64,000 bases of DNA from Chaunax sp. Z400 (Eukaryota; Chordata; Actinopteri; Lophiiformes; Chaunacidae), in assembly GCA_037577475.1 (NCBI GenBank), contig CM075184.1, positions 1,424,001 to 1,488,000 of the forward strand, read 5' to 3'. A model generated the notes under the pieces. It was given only the letters and a program-made list of their open reading frames with translations, searched no databases and was not told the DNA's origin. Of the stretch, positions 10,747 to 23,660 are shown piece by piece; the stretch's first letter is position 1; each line of letters starts with the position of its first letter. A program made the position numbers and the translations under genes.

Positions 10747-11524
10747 GTGTGGGGGTGGAGTCATTAGGAGCAGGTCAGCCCCTCTGGAATCCCAGAGGAG
10801 GAAGAGGCGAGGAGAGCCTGAGCTAAAAATATAAGCCAGACAAAGACAACGCTGCAAGCTGAACTGGAACTAAAGAGGCAGATGGGCAGGGCAGAGGATG
10901 GAGTGTAAGAGAGAGTGAGAGGGGGAGGGTGGAGGATGAATAAGAGCCGAGGGGGGAGGGGATGGAAGGCCGGGTGACGCGGGGGGTATGAGAACAGAAA
11001 GCTTGCAAAAAGAGTTCTGACAGAATAAATATAAGAAAAAGAAGATGATCAGAAATAAAAAAAGACGGATGACACCTTTGTAATTATGACGCAGCAGCTG
11101 TCTGTCTGAAAGACAATCCAGCTGATGATGCCATCCATTGTAATAGGTCCCAGTCATTCATTAAGGCTTGATTGGCACTGTGGGACAGCCAATTAGAATC
11201 CAGGACATGACAATGACACCATGTCTTCCACGGCCTGTGTTGGTCAGACAAGCTTCAAACAACAGCAGAGGCCACAGCAGGAAATGTAGATGTAGAGCAT
11301 TACACATACATCACTGACCAATCACATGATGCTGATCCTGCATCCCAGAATACAATGCCTGCAGCTACAGAGGAAATGTTGGATGATGTTGGTTTTTTGG
11401 ATGTAAAAATCTAAATTTCATATGAATTGAGTTTTCTTTCAAACTGGCTTGAGGTGCAACAATTGCTCTATTTTAAAGTCTATCTATCTCCTCTCCTCCT
11501 CCTATCTATCTCCTCTCGTGTTGA
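10747..11524. other. Unassigned sequence
   Basis: Purine-rich plus strand at about 10790-10990, otherwise unremarkable. No coding or repeat family recognised. Confidence 0.35.
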
Positions 11525-11695
11525 TTTGAAGTTGGGTGAAGTTTCGTAGTCCACCAAACATTTGTGGAGTTGCACAGTAAAACAGTGCCGCAGCGTTCTC
11601 CTAAACCTCTGAAGAAGATGGAGACTAGTTTAAAAAACAACCATAAAATGACTCCATTAGCTTGTACAGCATAATCCACGTCTCCATTGATCAGT
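11525..11695 (+). repeat. Interspersed repeat, copy 1 (partner at 50960)
   Basis: Shares with 50975-51130 the ordered landmarks GAAGTTTC, AGTAAAACAGTG, TCTCCTAAAC, GATGGAGACTAG and ATAAAATGA. It is a moderately old interspersed repeat of unknown class. Confidence 0.65.
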
Positions 11696-12384
11696 CAGTA
11701 TATAATGACTGAATTTTCATTGTTGGGTGAACCGTTTCTTTGACGTTTGAGGAGAATCTCAGTGTTTGGATGGAGAATCACACACTGGTTTGTGTGTTCG
11801 TTAGCTGAAATGGAGCCATATCAATCTTAACTGATCGCTGTATTTAAAAGCTGAACAACAACTTTACAACTGTTTATTTGTGTGGGTGCTGCCCATCTGT
11901 CTTGGTCTGCCAGCTGCTGTCTGCATTTAGACACTGTTACCCAGAAGAGACGGTTCCTTGTGGCCCATTGGGGCCCATCAGGGCTAATTGGCCAACGTCC
12001 TATCCGTCACACAATGTGGCTCTTTCAACATTACAGCTGAGCTGTGATAAAGCTTTGGCTGTTTTGCTTTCATTCACACAAAAAAGGGAGACTCTCCTAA
12101 GTACTCGACGGCCCCAAGTAGCCTTGATTCAGAGTCCTGTTTGTTTGCTCTGATGATCTCAGTCAACAACGACCTGCAAGACTGGAGGATTTTATGTTGA
12201 TGATACATTTTAACCCAATTTTCTGTTTCAGTTGCTTCGTGGTGCTCTATGATGTGTTTGCAGCAAAATGTGTCATTTGAGGTTTTGATTTGCCATACAC
12301 TTTAAAATGTAATAGTTGTCATGAATAAGTAATCAAAAATATGTACATCTTCCTAGGTTTTATAAAGTAATATTTACTTACAGG
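11696..12384. other. Unassigned sequence
   Basis: A 91-residue plus-strand frame (11878-12153) shows no domain. No repeat recognised. Confidence 0.35.
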
Positions 12385-13440
12385 GTAAAAAAATCTATTT
12401 ACCCAGTCTACTCTGTCAAAAGCTTTTTGTGCATGTAGACCAAGTGTCATAGATGTCTGATGTTTCTTTTTTGCACATGACATAATATTAAGGACATATC
12501 TGATGGTATTGGCTCCTTGTCTACCTGGTATAAATCCTGATTGATCAGGATGTATCAGCTGTGTTATAACTTATTGAATTGTCTTTGTTAGTAAAGTGCT
12601 GAGTATCTTTTGATCGTTACACAAAAGACTCATCGGCCTATATCCTGCACACCTGGTGGGGTCCTTCCCTTCCTTGTGAATAACAGAGATTATGGCCTCT
12701 GCCCAAGATTTAGGCAGGTTTCCTTCTGATAATGCATAGTGATAAACCTTAGTCAGGACTGGGGAGAGCTCTTCTCTATAGTGTTTTAGAAAATTCACCC
12801 GGACTCCCATCAGTCCCTGGAGATTTATTGTACTTTAGTTTTTCATTTTTAATGCTTCTTTTTGGGAGAGGGTGGTTAGATTTAGTTCAGAAAAGAATGT
12901 TCTTATCTTTTCCTCCTTCTTATTAATTTCAGGAGAGTCATATAGCTCCTCGTAAAAAGATGCGAATGCTTCTGTTATTTCTGTTGGTTGTGAGACTGAC
13001 GTATTAGTTGCCGGATGAAATACTTTGGAAACCACTCGATTGGCTCGTTCCTTTTGCAGCTGAAATGCCAAAAGGCGGCTTGCTTCGTTTCCCCTCTCAT
13101 AATATTTTTGATTTGAAAATCGCAAAGCCCCTTCAGCTTTATATGTCAGAAGCTCCTCTAGATCATGTCTTCTCTGTTTTAGTTCCTTAAGAAGTTCTTT
13201 ATTTGTGATGTTTTTTTAAAGTTCCAATTCTAGTGCTTTTATTTTAGTTTCCAAATCCAATTGGGTCTTCAACCTGTTCTTTTTTATTCTGCTTGATATT
13301 TCTATCATTTTGCCTCTAATTAAGGCTTTAGCACCATCCCATAAAGTGGATGGTGTAACTTCCCTGTTGTCGTTATTGTCAAAATACTCTTCCATACATT
13401 TTTTAATCTCCTGTGTCACTAAAGGGTCGGTCAATAAAGA
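12385..13440 (-). pseudogene. L1-clade LINE ORF2 fragment (linker and start of reverse transcriptase)
   Basis: Minus-strand pieces run in the usual order. From 13434 comes the endonuclease-RT linker (TDPLVTQEIKKCMEEYF). From 13125 comes YYERGNEASRLLAFQLQ and ITEAFASFYEELYDSP. From 12810 comes the fingers region with NLPKSWAEAIISVIHKEGKD and AGYRPMSLLCNDQKILS. The end near 12400 reads QKAFDRVDW in place of the usual L-D-A-E-K-A-F-D, so the first catalytic aspartate is lost. Frameshifts separate the pieces, and the endonuclease and most of RT are absent. It lies on the same strand as the ORF1 piece at 14.9-15.8 kb, with other elements between. Confidence 0.8.
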
Positions 13441-13473
13441 AATGTGAGAAATGAGTCAGGTAGATTTGTCATA

Positions 13474-13737
13474 CTAGGCTCTCAGCTCCGTTATTTTGCG
13501 CGCTCTCCGTTTGGACTTCTGTGGATATGTTTCCTCAAAAAATCTGTGTCTCTCATAATGACACTTAACATTCCCAATTTTGATCAACGCCACGGTTTCA
13601 CAACATATGATACACAAAGGCTTGGTACTGGCTGGCGGAAGAATGAACATACACTGACCAACAGTAGAAACGCATATTTCTTTTTGATGTCCTGCCATCC
13701 TGTTCATATTAAATATCAAAGGCAAATTGTGGTTCAC
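13474..13737 (-). pseudogene. hAT-type zinc-finger fragment (GTF2IRD2/ZBED-like)
   Basis: The 87-residue frame contains KPLCIICCETVALIKIGNVK, then HYERHRFFEETYPQKS and ITELRA. This is the Cys-Cys-His zinc-finger-like start of a group of hAT transposase-derived proteins, with H-Y-E and F-E-E-T-Y-P as hallmarks. The body of the transposase is absent. Confidence 0.7.
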
Positions 13738-13764
13738 ACATCTTTATTCACCCTTTAGTCATAC

Positions 13765-14400
13765 AGAAAAATCATTTTTGTGCAGATTAGTGGTTTTTGT
13801 CTTAGTGTTTACAAGTCAAAAAGTGTGGATGGTGAGACAGAGAACAACAATAGTCACTACCGTTCGTGTCTACCTCCAGCATTTATCACTACTTTACACC
13901 TCCTGAATGGATAAGATATTATTCTGGATTTGTGGGATGACATGCCATTCTTCCAGCAATGCTGTGACAAGTTATGAATGTGTTGCTGGAGCAGGATTTT
14001 TCCGTCTCACCCGGTGATCCTGAACGTCCCATAGAGGGCATTGTCATGCATTAAGGTGATGCCTGATTGCTGTATCCTGGGAATGACGTATGGACCTAGA
14101 ACCGTATGTCGGAGAAGGATGGCCGTGAATGTGGACAAGTTCTGACCATCATCCATTAGCATTGGCCCCCCCCCCACTTCATGACGCCAACACTAAACCT
14201 TTCCTGGACGTATGCCGCAGAATAGTGGTCTCCGCGGCGATGGTACAAACGTCAACGACCACCAACTGTGTACAAGTTGATCTCTGTCCACTTTGCAATC
14301 AGCCATAACATCTGGAACATCTGTGCTGCACGTGTCTGCAGAGTTCCGACCATAGCGTCCCAACTGCGTGTTCACGTAAGTTTTTTCGGGGATCGTGGCA
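13765..14400 (-). mobile_element. Decayed Tc1-like transposon fragment
   Basis: On the minus strand near 14045 the translation reads IQQSGITLMHDNALYGTF, matching the M-F-Q-H-D-N-A-R-P-H region of Tc1-like transposases. Further on, ALLEEWHVIPQ matches the conserved W-x-x-I-P segment near the C-terminus. Frames are broken in several places and a C run interrupts it near 14170. I do not see clear terminal inverted repeats. Confidence 0.5.
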
Positions 14401-14887
14401 TCGTCAGTTGTTTCTCTAGGACGTTACTAAGACCAGGTAAATTATCGCCTTTTCAATCATGCAGAAAAAAATCTCACCAACACAATCGTTTACTCTGAAA
14501 TGCACCAATGACTGTTATTTCTATGTTATGACTAACTGATGGTTATTAATGATTCATGTTTAATGATGCTTTTCCACTGTTGCTCAGTATATATTTGTCC
14601 GTCGATTCACTTTTAAATGTTCTGTTTTCTCTATCAACTTTCCTTACCTTCGAGCAAGCCATGTCTTCTCATTCCCACATCTCTCTTCCAGTAAACAATT
14701 GATTTTGATTGGCTCATTTGAGTGACGCTATGATCACGGTAAATGACTGCCGTATTAACTGGATTAGCTGCACCTGCAGTCTATATCCGCGACCGTCAGG
14801 AGAAAACAAAACAACGCTCCTTGAAGATTATTACATTTTCTCATTAATTGTCAAGGTCCGCTATTTGGTGATGCCCACTCTAGAATA
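14401..14887. other. Unassigned sequence between transposon fragments
   Basis: No recognised coding or repeat content. It sits between the Tc1-like piece and the L1 ORF1 piece and may be flanking sequence of one of them. Confidence 0.3.
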
Positions 14888-15775
14888 TCAATTTGTTTCA
14901 AACCTGTCTATAGTTCTGTAGTGCCAAGGAAAATCGACAGATCCTCTTCTGAAAGAGCTGACTGCCCCCTCCGTCCCCTGGTTCCTCTGTTGACAGCGAC
15001 CCACTGATCCTGCAGCAGCTCTCTGTTCAGCTTCTCTCTGGGGTCCACTTTGATAGGGATCCCCAACTTCTCCAATTTGGGGGCCGCCTCCGTCAGTCTT
15101 AAAAGCCTCAACTCCAGAGTCGAGAAAGGTCCTGATCTGTGATGGGAATGGGGATTTGGCTTTGATATTTTTCTCCCGCAGTTGTTTAATTACCTGTCGT
15201 ACCTTCTTGCGTTTTTTTTTATGGATTTCTGCGGAATAATCTTGGTCAAAGAACACTGTCTCCCTCGTATGTTATCTGCTGCTGTTTCCAGGCCTGCTGC
15301 AGGATGACGTCCTTCGTGTGATAGTCTAAAAATCTGTCTATAATAGATCTTGGTGGGGCCTGCTCTGCTCTTGATTTATCTGCAAGGGATGCATGTGTTC
15401 TTTCTATGTGAATGGTTAAGTTTTCTGGCAACTTTAGGGATTGTTGTAGAAGTTCAGCCACAAACCATATCATGTCGCCTTTTTCCTTTCCCTCTGTAAC
15501 TCTGTAAATCCAAATGTTGTTACGCCTTGCTCTGTTTTCCAGGTCTGAGCATTTCTCCGTTAGCTTAGCCTCTCTGTGCAACAGGTACCTGATAGCCCTC
15601 TTGTGGCCCATCCCTCTGTCTCCATCTCTTTCGAATTCCCCTCCAGCTTTTCAAGTCGTGTCAAATCTTGCCAAATCTTGAAATCTGCTGAGGCCTTTTT
15701 GTGTTCTTTTCTCAGTTTTTGGATCTCCGTCAGAATTAGCGATTGTTCTTTGTCGGACTCACTGTCATCATGAGT
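14888..15775 (-). pseudogene. L1-clade LINE ORF1 fragment
   Basis: The minus-strand frame from 15611 contains LENRARRNNIWIYRVTEGKE, the signature of the L1 ORF1 RRM-like region. IHIERTHAS and RSIIDRFLDYHTKDVILQQA follow. The next frame from 15256 continues with DYSAEIHKKKRKKVRQVIKQ, part of the C-terminal domain. ORF1 proteins bind RNA as trimers. Frameshifts separate the pieces, so it is inactive. Confidence 0.8.
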
Positions 15776-15787
15776 TACGAGTTACGA

Positions 15788-17750
15788 GTGACTCCGGAAA
15801 GAGCAGGGGGGGAGAACTGTGTGTCTATGTCAACAACAACTGGTGCACAGCTGTTAACATGGTAGAGAAACACTGCAGCCCGGACTTGGGGCTACTAAAG
15901 AGCAGACCGTTTTTTCTCTCGAGGGAATTCACAACCGTAACTATTATGGCAGTATATATCCCCTCGCAAGCATGTTAAGTTAGCATTAGATAAGCTACAT
16001 GACAGCACCAACACACAGCTGATGGCTCACCCAGATGGCGTGATCATTGTAGTAGGAGACTTCAACCGCACAGATCTTAAACTGGTCATGCCCAAATTCC
16101 ACAAAAACGTGAATTTCCCAACTAGAGAAAATATACTATTAGATCAGGTCTACACTAACGTGGCAGGAGCTTATAAGGCATATCCTTCTCCACACCTAGG
16201 ACAATCTGACCATATCTCCTTGACACTGACCACAGCTTATAGACCACGCACGCATCTGCAGAACAAAACCAGCCACGAGAACAGTTAAAGTGTGGTCTGA
16301 GGAAGCCAATTCAGTGCTGCAGGACTGCTTCAGTTGTACAAACTGGGATTTGTTTGCAGAATCAGTCCTGTAGGGATATGCAGAATCAGTCCTGGATTAT
16401 ATATTATATATATTATAACACATAAAACAATCAAAGTGTTTCCCAACCAAAAGCCGTGGATCAACAGCAGTGTGAGAGCATTAATCAAGGAGCGGGATAC
16501 CGTTCAGATCAGGGGACAGACAAGCCTACAGTGACGCACGGGGGAATCGTAACAGAGGCATAAGGGACGCAAAGCGAATTGAGGAGCAGTTTCAGAACAA
16601 CAACCCCTGAGGCATGTGGAACGGCATCAAGGAGCTGACAGATTACAGAACCAAGGACTTGCTGCCAAGCAATGACACAGAACTGCCGGAGGTCCTGAAC
16701 CAGTTCTTTACCCCGTTTTGACACTCAGAGGCAGAGGGAGGGGGCCACACCACCCACCATTCCTTCTTCCGCAGAGGCAACACTGGTTCTTCAGAGCCAT
16801 CAGGTGAGGACCATGCTGAAGAAGGTCAACACCAGAAAGGGAGCAGGCCCAGACGATGTACCTGGCCGGGTATTGAAGGTATGTGCTGATCAGCTGACAG
16901 AGGTGTTTACCAAAATACACAACCTTTCATTACAACAAGCTGCGGTTCCCACATGCCTCAATTCCTTCACCATTATTCATGTACCCAAAAAATAAACTGT
17001 GAAATGTCTGAATGACATTCGCCCAGTGGCTTTAACACCAATAGTCATGAAGTGTTTCGAGAAACTCGTGCGGTCACATATTAGGACCATCATCCCTGTG
17101 TGCTGAAACCAATGCTCTTCACACTATTCACCCACGAATTCACCCCCATCCACACCTCCAACACCATAATTAAATTAGCAGATGACACAACAATAGTGGG
17201 GCTGATATCAGTGAGGAAATGGCCTAAAGGCAAGAGGTGGACCATCTTGTCAAGTGGTGCAGAGAAAACAACCTGATACTCAACACCACGAAGACAAAGG
17301 AGATGGTCATTGACTTCAGGAGGGCAATAGTGAGTCCCCACCTCCCCCTCTACTTCCATGGAGAACCTGTGGATAGTGTGGACAACTTTAAGTTTCTTGG
17401 AGGCAATGTGTCTAGACATCTGTCATGGACCTCCAACACCTCACACCTGATAAAAAAGGCCCAACAAAGACTCGAAAAAACAAAGTTTCCTCAGGAAACT
17501 GAAACAGGCCCAACTTCCACAAGACCTGCTGCTAAACTTCTACAGGAGCACCAGCAGGAGCATCCTGACAAACTGCATCACTGTGTGGTACACCAGCTGC
17601 ACAGCTGCAGAGCGCCAGGACCTGCAATGGATGGTAAAAGCAGCCCAGTGCATCATCAGGATGTAGCTCCTAAAACTGGACACCATCTATGCTCACAGAC
17701 TGTGAAGGAAAGCAAGCAGGATCTTTAAAGACACTACTCACCCCGGCCAC
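15788..17750 (+). pseudogene. L2-type LINE ORF2: endonuclease, linker, partial RT, C-terminus
   Basis: The endonuclease part has VVGDFNRTDLKLVMPKFH and HLGQSDHISLTL, both with the expected catalytic residues (D-F-N and S-D-H). The linker VFPNQKPWINSSVRALIKER follows near 16435. The RT starts with RKGAGPDDVPGRVLK at about 16840 and reaches the FEKLVRSHIRT segment near 17060. It then jumps near 17100 to LQMTQQ-type sequence past the palm, so the Y-x-D-D region is deleted. The C-terminal region with WCRENNLILNTTKTKEMVID and the DNFKFLGGNVS segment is present. Several stops and frameshifts occur. Confidence 0.85.
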
Positions 17751-17762
17751 CACCTATTTGAA

Positions 17763-17765
17763 CCT
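17763..17765. repeat. Left 3-bp target duplication of the Harbinger element
   Basis: CCT immediately precedes CCCCGTTTACACGAC; CCT also follows the right end at 23926-23928. Three bases is the PIF/Harbinger size. With so short a match the assignment is tentative. Confidence 0.5.
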
Positions 17766-18027
17766 CCCCGTTTACACGACAACGTTTTTCTTGAAAACTG
17801 AGTTTTCAAAATGCAAGTTTTGTTGCATTTTGGCCGTCTGTTTATACGAGAATGGCATTTTAGGGGACTGAAAATGGAGACTTTTGAAAACGGGTTCCAG
17901 AGTGGAGATTTTTCAAAACTCCGCCCTAGCGCTTTCGTGTAAACGGGCAAAACGCAGGTCCGACCTAAAACGATGACGACACGGCCCCTCTGCGTGCATT
18001 CCTTTTCCTGTCTAGTACGCGCGAACA

Positions 18028-18473
18028 ATGGCAGATTACAGAGTGGTGTTTATGCAGCAGAGTCTCATGAGTTTATTAGCGCTACTCCAGCAAACTTTGT
18101 ATTTGCTTTATCTACACGTTGAGCAACGGAGACGCCGCATTATTTACATGCACCAAATACTAAATCCTGTACCTCTACGCCGGCGGAGTGTAACCCACAG
18201 ACGTTTTTGGACCAGACCTGGGGGAACAAGCAGATGGTGGGACATATGGACATAAATCATGATGATTTACCTCATGTTATTTATGCATGCTTTGTTCTCC
18301 ATAATGACTGTGAGGCCAGTCAGGAGACTGAACCTGAACAGTCTGTGTTTGGAGCCATTCAATGTGACCAGGACTGCCAGCCTCCCACACAGAGCAACAA
18401 CTATCTCACTGACTGTAATGAGGGAGGTGGGAAGAGAGTAGGAAGAATTGTCGTCAAGTTCCTTGACCCCTAA
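18028..18473 (+). pseudogene. Harbinger transposase (HARBI1-like), middle deleted
   Basis: The first frame begins MADYRVVFMQQ and reads RRRSVTHRRFWTRPGGTSRW, the N-terminal region of fish Harbinger transposases. The overlapping frame from about 18240 reads MDINHDDLPHVIYACFVLHN, QPPTQSNNYLTDCNE and GGGKRVGRIVVKFLDP, the C-terminal end of the same protein. The RNase-H-like DDE core that should lie between W-W-D and M-D-I is missing, so the product cannot catalyse transposition. Confidence 0.8.
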
Positions 18474-18900
18474 TATCAGGGCCACAAAACAGTTTTTTTG
18501 ATATGTCAATGCAAAGTAACATTACAGATTTATCTCCAATCAGCTTTGTTCATCACATTTCTCTAGAGCAACACATCAATGGTCTACTTTTTACTGAGCA
18601 CTGTATCGCATGCAATTTTATGCTGCATATTATGTCATTTTTGTGATTACTCAACAGTTCATGTTGACCTTTTTACTGATGTTTTCCACTGTTTGTGTGG
18701 ATTTAAATAAATCTGTCAAAATTACAGCAACAACTTGTTCCAATTTATTTATTGTAATAAAAATGCAACTCAAACACCCACAGCTTTGAAATACACAGAA
18801 CACTGGTAAATATAAAAAATTACAAATTGCAATAAACTGAAAAGAGGGGCATAAAGTGTCATGGAGCATACATCTGTGCTCCTCTTTTTATTCTGCCATG

Positions 18901-19276
18901 TCATCCTGGATGCCCTCCTGTAGCAAAGCACGTCTGTATGAGTAACCATGTGCCTGTGGGTGCTGTGGAGTTTGCAAATCCATTGTTTATAGTATGTGTT
19001 ATTGTTGTGATGCTGTTAGTCAACTTGTCCAGCCTTTCTGTGCTGTGCTTCTCTGAGTCCTCCAGAAGGTTGACCATTCTTTTCTTTATCTGGAGGTCCT
19101 CCTGCACAGCTGGATCTGTGCACAACGTCCTCTTCAGCCTGTCCTCTCTGTGGCTGTTGAGCTTTGCTTTGAAAAGAGCAGAGGAGAACATATTCATTAG
19201 AATGGGAAATGCGGGCAACAGTTGTAGTGCCTAAGGTGTTTTTACCCAACATACTACTAACATCTGTGTGTCTCAC
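18901..19276 (-). pseudogene. Harbinger MYB-like partner protein, C-terminal half
   Basis: The minus-strand frame reads FPILMNMFSSALFKAKLNSH, then DPAVQEDLQIKKRMVNLLED and DKLTNSITTIT, the helical C-terminal part I associate with the MYB-like second protein of fish Harbinger elements. This protein normally binds DNA and escorts the transposase. Its N-terminal half lies at 23660-23420, beyond the inserted L1. Confidence 0.6.
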
Positions 19277-19299
19277 AGTGAGCTAAGAACTACATATAG

Positions 19300-22200
19300 G
19301 CTCAATGGCCCCTTGGTACACATACAATCTAAAATTGGGGGTTGAAAAATAATGTGAAGCATAAGGCAACTTTTCTTTTCTGTAAGGAGCAAAAGGTAAA
19401 CCTTTTTTTTTCAAGAGACTCATTCAATAGAGACTGATACTAAATTCTGGAAACAGCAATGGGGGGACTGTTTTCTTCAGCCATGGAACATCACATTCAG
19501 CTTGAGTAATGATTTTGTTCAACGGGTTTCATGGGAATATAATTAACCACACAAGTGATACAAATGAACATTGGCTAATGGTGGCGATAGAGTTTAATTA
19601 TGTCAACTATATCCTGGTTTGTGTATATGGATATAACCAAAAAACACAAAACAAAATTTTTTTTTCATCTTTGAGCAGGTTGGTTGAGGGTTGGAAAGTG
19701 ACTTATTCAACTGATAAAATCATAATGGGAGGAGATTTTAACATGGCTCCTGATCTCTGGCTAGATTGCCTTCCATCTAGGGGGCAGTGTCATCAATATG
19801 AAGAAACCATAACTGACTTTATCTCTCAACTAAATTTGACTGATTACTGGAGAATGAAATTTCCTTATACTTCTCAGTATACTTGGTTTTATCCAGCCAA
19901 CAATGGTCAGTGCTCACGGTTAGATTACTGGTTAATATCAAACAACCTAATCAATGATGTGTCTAAATGTGAAATCTCTGCATCACCTCTAACAGACCAC
20001 TGTGTAATCACCCTGTCCTTTCAGCTGCATGAAGTTAAACACTGTATAGAAATTGAATAATTGTCTTCTGGAAAATACTGATTTCTGCAACAAAGTTAAA
20101 AAACTGGTTCAAGAAATTTCCGAAATGGAATTGTCACCCTTGTATAAGTGGGAATGGTTTTAATTTAAAACAAAAGAATTTGCAATTAAAATTGGTAAAT
20201 ATTTGACTAAACTCAGAAAGTTTAAACAACAAGAAATAACCAGTGATATAAACAAACTATGTCAAAAAACTGAATTATCGGCGGAGGAACATGTCAAATT
20301 AAACAGCCTTCAAACCGAATTAGACAATCTATATCTGCAAAAGGGGCTTTTATACGATCAAGAGCTCGCTGGCTAGAAGAAGGGGAAAAGAATTCTTCCT
20401 ACTTCTTCAGTTTGGAAAAACAAAGACAAACCAAGAAAAAAATCCAGAAGTTACTTGTTAATGGTGTAACCATAGACAATCAGGGTCAAGTAAACGAGGA
20501 AATAAAAGCTTTTTATAGTAACTTATTTAAATCCAAATTCTCTAAGGAAAATTGTCTTCAATTTTTTAGTAAAATTAGGGAATACAGTAAAATGATGGAT
20601 GATAATTTCAAGCAACTGATGGAGGATAAACTCAGAATTGAAGAGTTAGATAGTGCAATCATGTGTATGTCCAAAGGAAAGTCACCAGGATTGGATGGGT
20701 TAACTGTAGAATTCTACCTTCTTTTTTGGAATAATAATTAGAAAGCTACTTTACAATGCACTTATAGAATGTATCTCGGCAAGGTTTTTGTCTCCTACCA
20801 TGAAACGGGGACTAATCACTGTAATCCCAAAGCCCAACAAGGATAAACTTTCACTGGATAATTGGAGGCCAATAACCTTATTGTGTAATGATTATAAACT
20901 GCTGTGCTAGCAGCACACTACACGTGTACTCAAACTGATTAGATGCGGGTTTAACAAAACTAGGTGATGAATGTCAATCAGCCTTCATAAAGGGTAGAAA
21001 TATACGTAACCACATTAGACTGATACTCGATATGTTGGATTATAGAGAATTTATTAATACAGAAAGTTATGTGTTATTTCTGGACTTTTATAAGGCATTC
21101 GACAGCATTGGACATCCCTTCCTGCTGGAGGCATTACATTTTTGGGGTTTTGGGGAAATTTTTTTTAATATTGTAAAAATGTTCTATACTGACATAAGTA
21201 GCTGTGTTTCCCTGAACCCTGGAGTAACTCCTAGCTTCAAGGTACTTCGAGGCATTCGACAGGGTTGATCTATCTCTCCAAAGCTTTTCATTTTGGCAAC
21301 CCAACTACTGACAATTCTTATTAACCATACTACAGAAATACAAGGTATCACAATTTTTAATAAAGAATTTAAAATAAGTCAGTTCGCGGATGATACATCC
21401 ATTTTCTTAAGAGAAAAATATATGGTGGATAAAACTCTCAATACAATTTCAATTTTCTCCAATGCTTCAGGACTATCCCTTAATATTATAAAATGTGAAC
21501 TACTCCCCATTCATACAAGTACTGATTCTAATATTGCTTCAATCAGAGTTGAATCTGAAGTAAAGTATTTAGGAATAACAATATCTAAAATCTATATTAG
21601 AAGGGAAGACATTAATATATGTAACCGTATTACTGATATGAAGAAATCCCTCAGTCGTTGGCTTACCAGAGATCTCACTATTTTTGGTAGTCATTTTATC
21701 AAAAGCTGAAGGCATCTCCAAATTAATTTACCCATGTCATTCCCTGTATATTTCCTCTAACAATATCACAAAAGCTAACTCAGTAATTTTCCAGTTTTTA
21801 TGGAGAAACAAAACCCATTACCTTAAAAGGTCACAACTTGTTAAAGAATATGATAAAGGTGGCATTAAAGCTCTTGATTTTGAATCAATGGTTGGTACCT
21901 TTAAAATAAATTGGCTAAAAGCCTATTTGTCCCAGCCAAATTCCATGTGGTTTCATATTCCAAAGTCCTTGTTCAACAAAATAGGAGGTCTAGACTTTAT
22001 TTTAAAATGTGACTTTGAGGTGAACAACATTCCTATTAAACTGTCTAATTTCCACAGACAGATTCTTCAGCTTTGGAAAATGATATTTAATCATAATTTT
22101 TCTCCTCATGGTACAACCCTGTGGAACAACAGAGTGATTCTAGTCAACAGAAAATCACTATTTATGAATGACTGCTTTGAGAGAGGCATTATGTTTGTCA

Positions 22201-23221
22201 CCGATTTATTGAATTGTAATGGTAACATATTGGATAATACAACCTTTGTAGATAAATATAATCTAAATCTTTGTCATAGAGAATTTAATAAAGTCTGTAA
22301 AGCAATTCCTCTACCGTTGGTCCAGATGATTAAAAGTGTTTTAATGTTTTCAAATGTTAAGGCAGTACTACCAAAATTAGTTATAGGAGAATGCAACTTT
22401 TACGATAAGAAATGTAACAACAAGTTTATTAGTACTGTCTTAAAATCTAGGGTTTTTCCTGACTATTACAGAGGGTTAAATACACAGGTCCCAGAGTCAG
22501 TGACATTATCTATTTTGGTTAAAGCATGTAAAATCGAAATTTACCAAGTGGCCTGTTTCACCGAAAGTTAAAGAAACACATTTAAAAATAATTCACAAAA
22601 TTTATCCAACAGCTGTGTTTCTTAAGAAAAGGTTTAAATTTGAGATTGATCCCTGTACCTTCTGTCATGAGAATGAAGATACCTTAGACCACGTGTTTTT
22701 TTATGCCCTGTGTCCCAAAGTTTTTGGTCTGACATAAAAGATTGGTTATCGTTGAAGATTAATGACATTCCAACATTTGATATCTCTCACATTCTTTATT
22801 ATATGGAAAATTTATATCCATCAGTTTCTGACATAATAAATATAGTCTTACTTATGGGGAAATATCATATTTAGCAAGTGGAGAGATAGTAAGCCCTCCT
22901 TTAATTGGTTTATAATGACTTCAAGCTGTTTTTTTCATCACTAAAAAAACTGAACATGAGTAGGACTGAATAACTGTTGTTATTCTGAATTATAGTCTCT
23001 GATTGGACTTTGATATGTTTCTTTTTTTCCTCTTTGCTCCAGCCTGGGAAAAAAAAAGAAAGCTAGAATGCCTGGTGTTTAGTTTCTTGAACTTATAATT
23101 ATAATTTGTAAATGTAGATCTCCCCCTTGTGTGTCCTCTATGTGTTGTATGTTTTTATTATTTTTTATTTGTGTGTTTGTATATTCACAAATGTGAAATA
23201 AAGTTTTGTAAAAAAAAAAAA
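19300..23221 (+). mobile_element. L1-clade LINE inserted in the Harbinger element
   Basis: ORF2 coding starts near the left limit with the endonuclease N-terminus and ends in a 3' UTR with AATAAA near 23201 and a poly(A) run at 23209-23221. ORF1 is missing, so the copy is 5' truncated. I could not identify the target-site duplication, so the left limit is approximate. Confidence 0.8.
19330..22571 (+). pseudogene. L1 ORF2: endonuclease, reverse transcriptase, C-terminal region
   Basis: The endonuclease (to about 20060) includes IIMGGDFNMAPDLWLDCLPS and SPLTDHCVITLSF. The RT fingers read MSKGKSPGLDGLTVEFY near 20670. Motif A reads FLDFYKAFDSIGHPFLLEAL near 21080. Motif B is interrupted by a stop at about 21266 (RQG then TGA, then SISPKLF). 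Motif C reads FADDTSIFL near 21390, intact. The C-terminal region 21684-22571 includes FQFLWRNKTHYLKRSQLVKE, and a cysteine-containing segment with CTFCHENEDTLDH lies near 22650 in another frame. Stops and frameshifts make the copy dead, but it is the best-preserved LINE here. Confidence 0.9.
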
Positions 23222-23419
23222 TTTTATGATCCAATGCAATTGCTCTGCTAAGTTTCATGTTAACAAAGCCCCAAATGCATGTTTTTCTAAATGCTAATCG
23301 ATGAGGTTGTAGTTAGTGGTGTGTAGTATAAGATAAGGTTTTTATAATATTATGCCCCCTAAATGTTCTTAAAAACTGTCCTCTGAGTGTGTGCAACAGC
23401 ATACAGTGTAGGAAATATC

Positions 23420-23660
23420 TCAAATCTGTTGTAACAGTTGTGAATAAACCAACCTGAAGTCTCGTCGCCTCTTGATCACTTCAGGCTGGAGATTACTGCA
23501 AACTGTATCTTCGTTGGAGGACTCCGAAGCATGGACAGAGGACTCCGAAGCAGGAATCGGGGACCGGATTTGGTTGCCTTGTAGTCGAGAGTCACTCGCA
23601 ATAACAACTCCACTTTGTCGTCCGTCCATAAGAAATTCTCCGCATCTCCGCAATTCATTC
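23420..23660 (-). pseudogene. Harbinger MYB/SANT-like partner protein, N-terminal half
   Basis: The minus-strand frame reads MNCGDAENFLWTDDKVELLL, then RVTLDYKATKSG. The F-x-W-T-D-D-E/K-V-E-L-L-L pattern is the first helix region of the MYB/SANT-like domain of Harbinger partner proteins. A frameshift separates it from the overlapping frame that carries LQPEVIKRRRDFRLVYSQLL. Confidence 0.65.

Noticed and set aside
19300..23221. A target-site duplication for the L1 insertion
   Set aside because: I compared the sequence after the poly(A) run with the region before 19,330 and found no convincing match.
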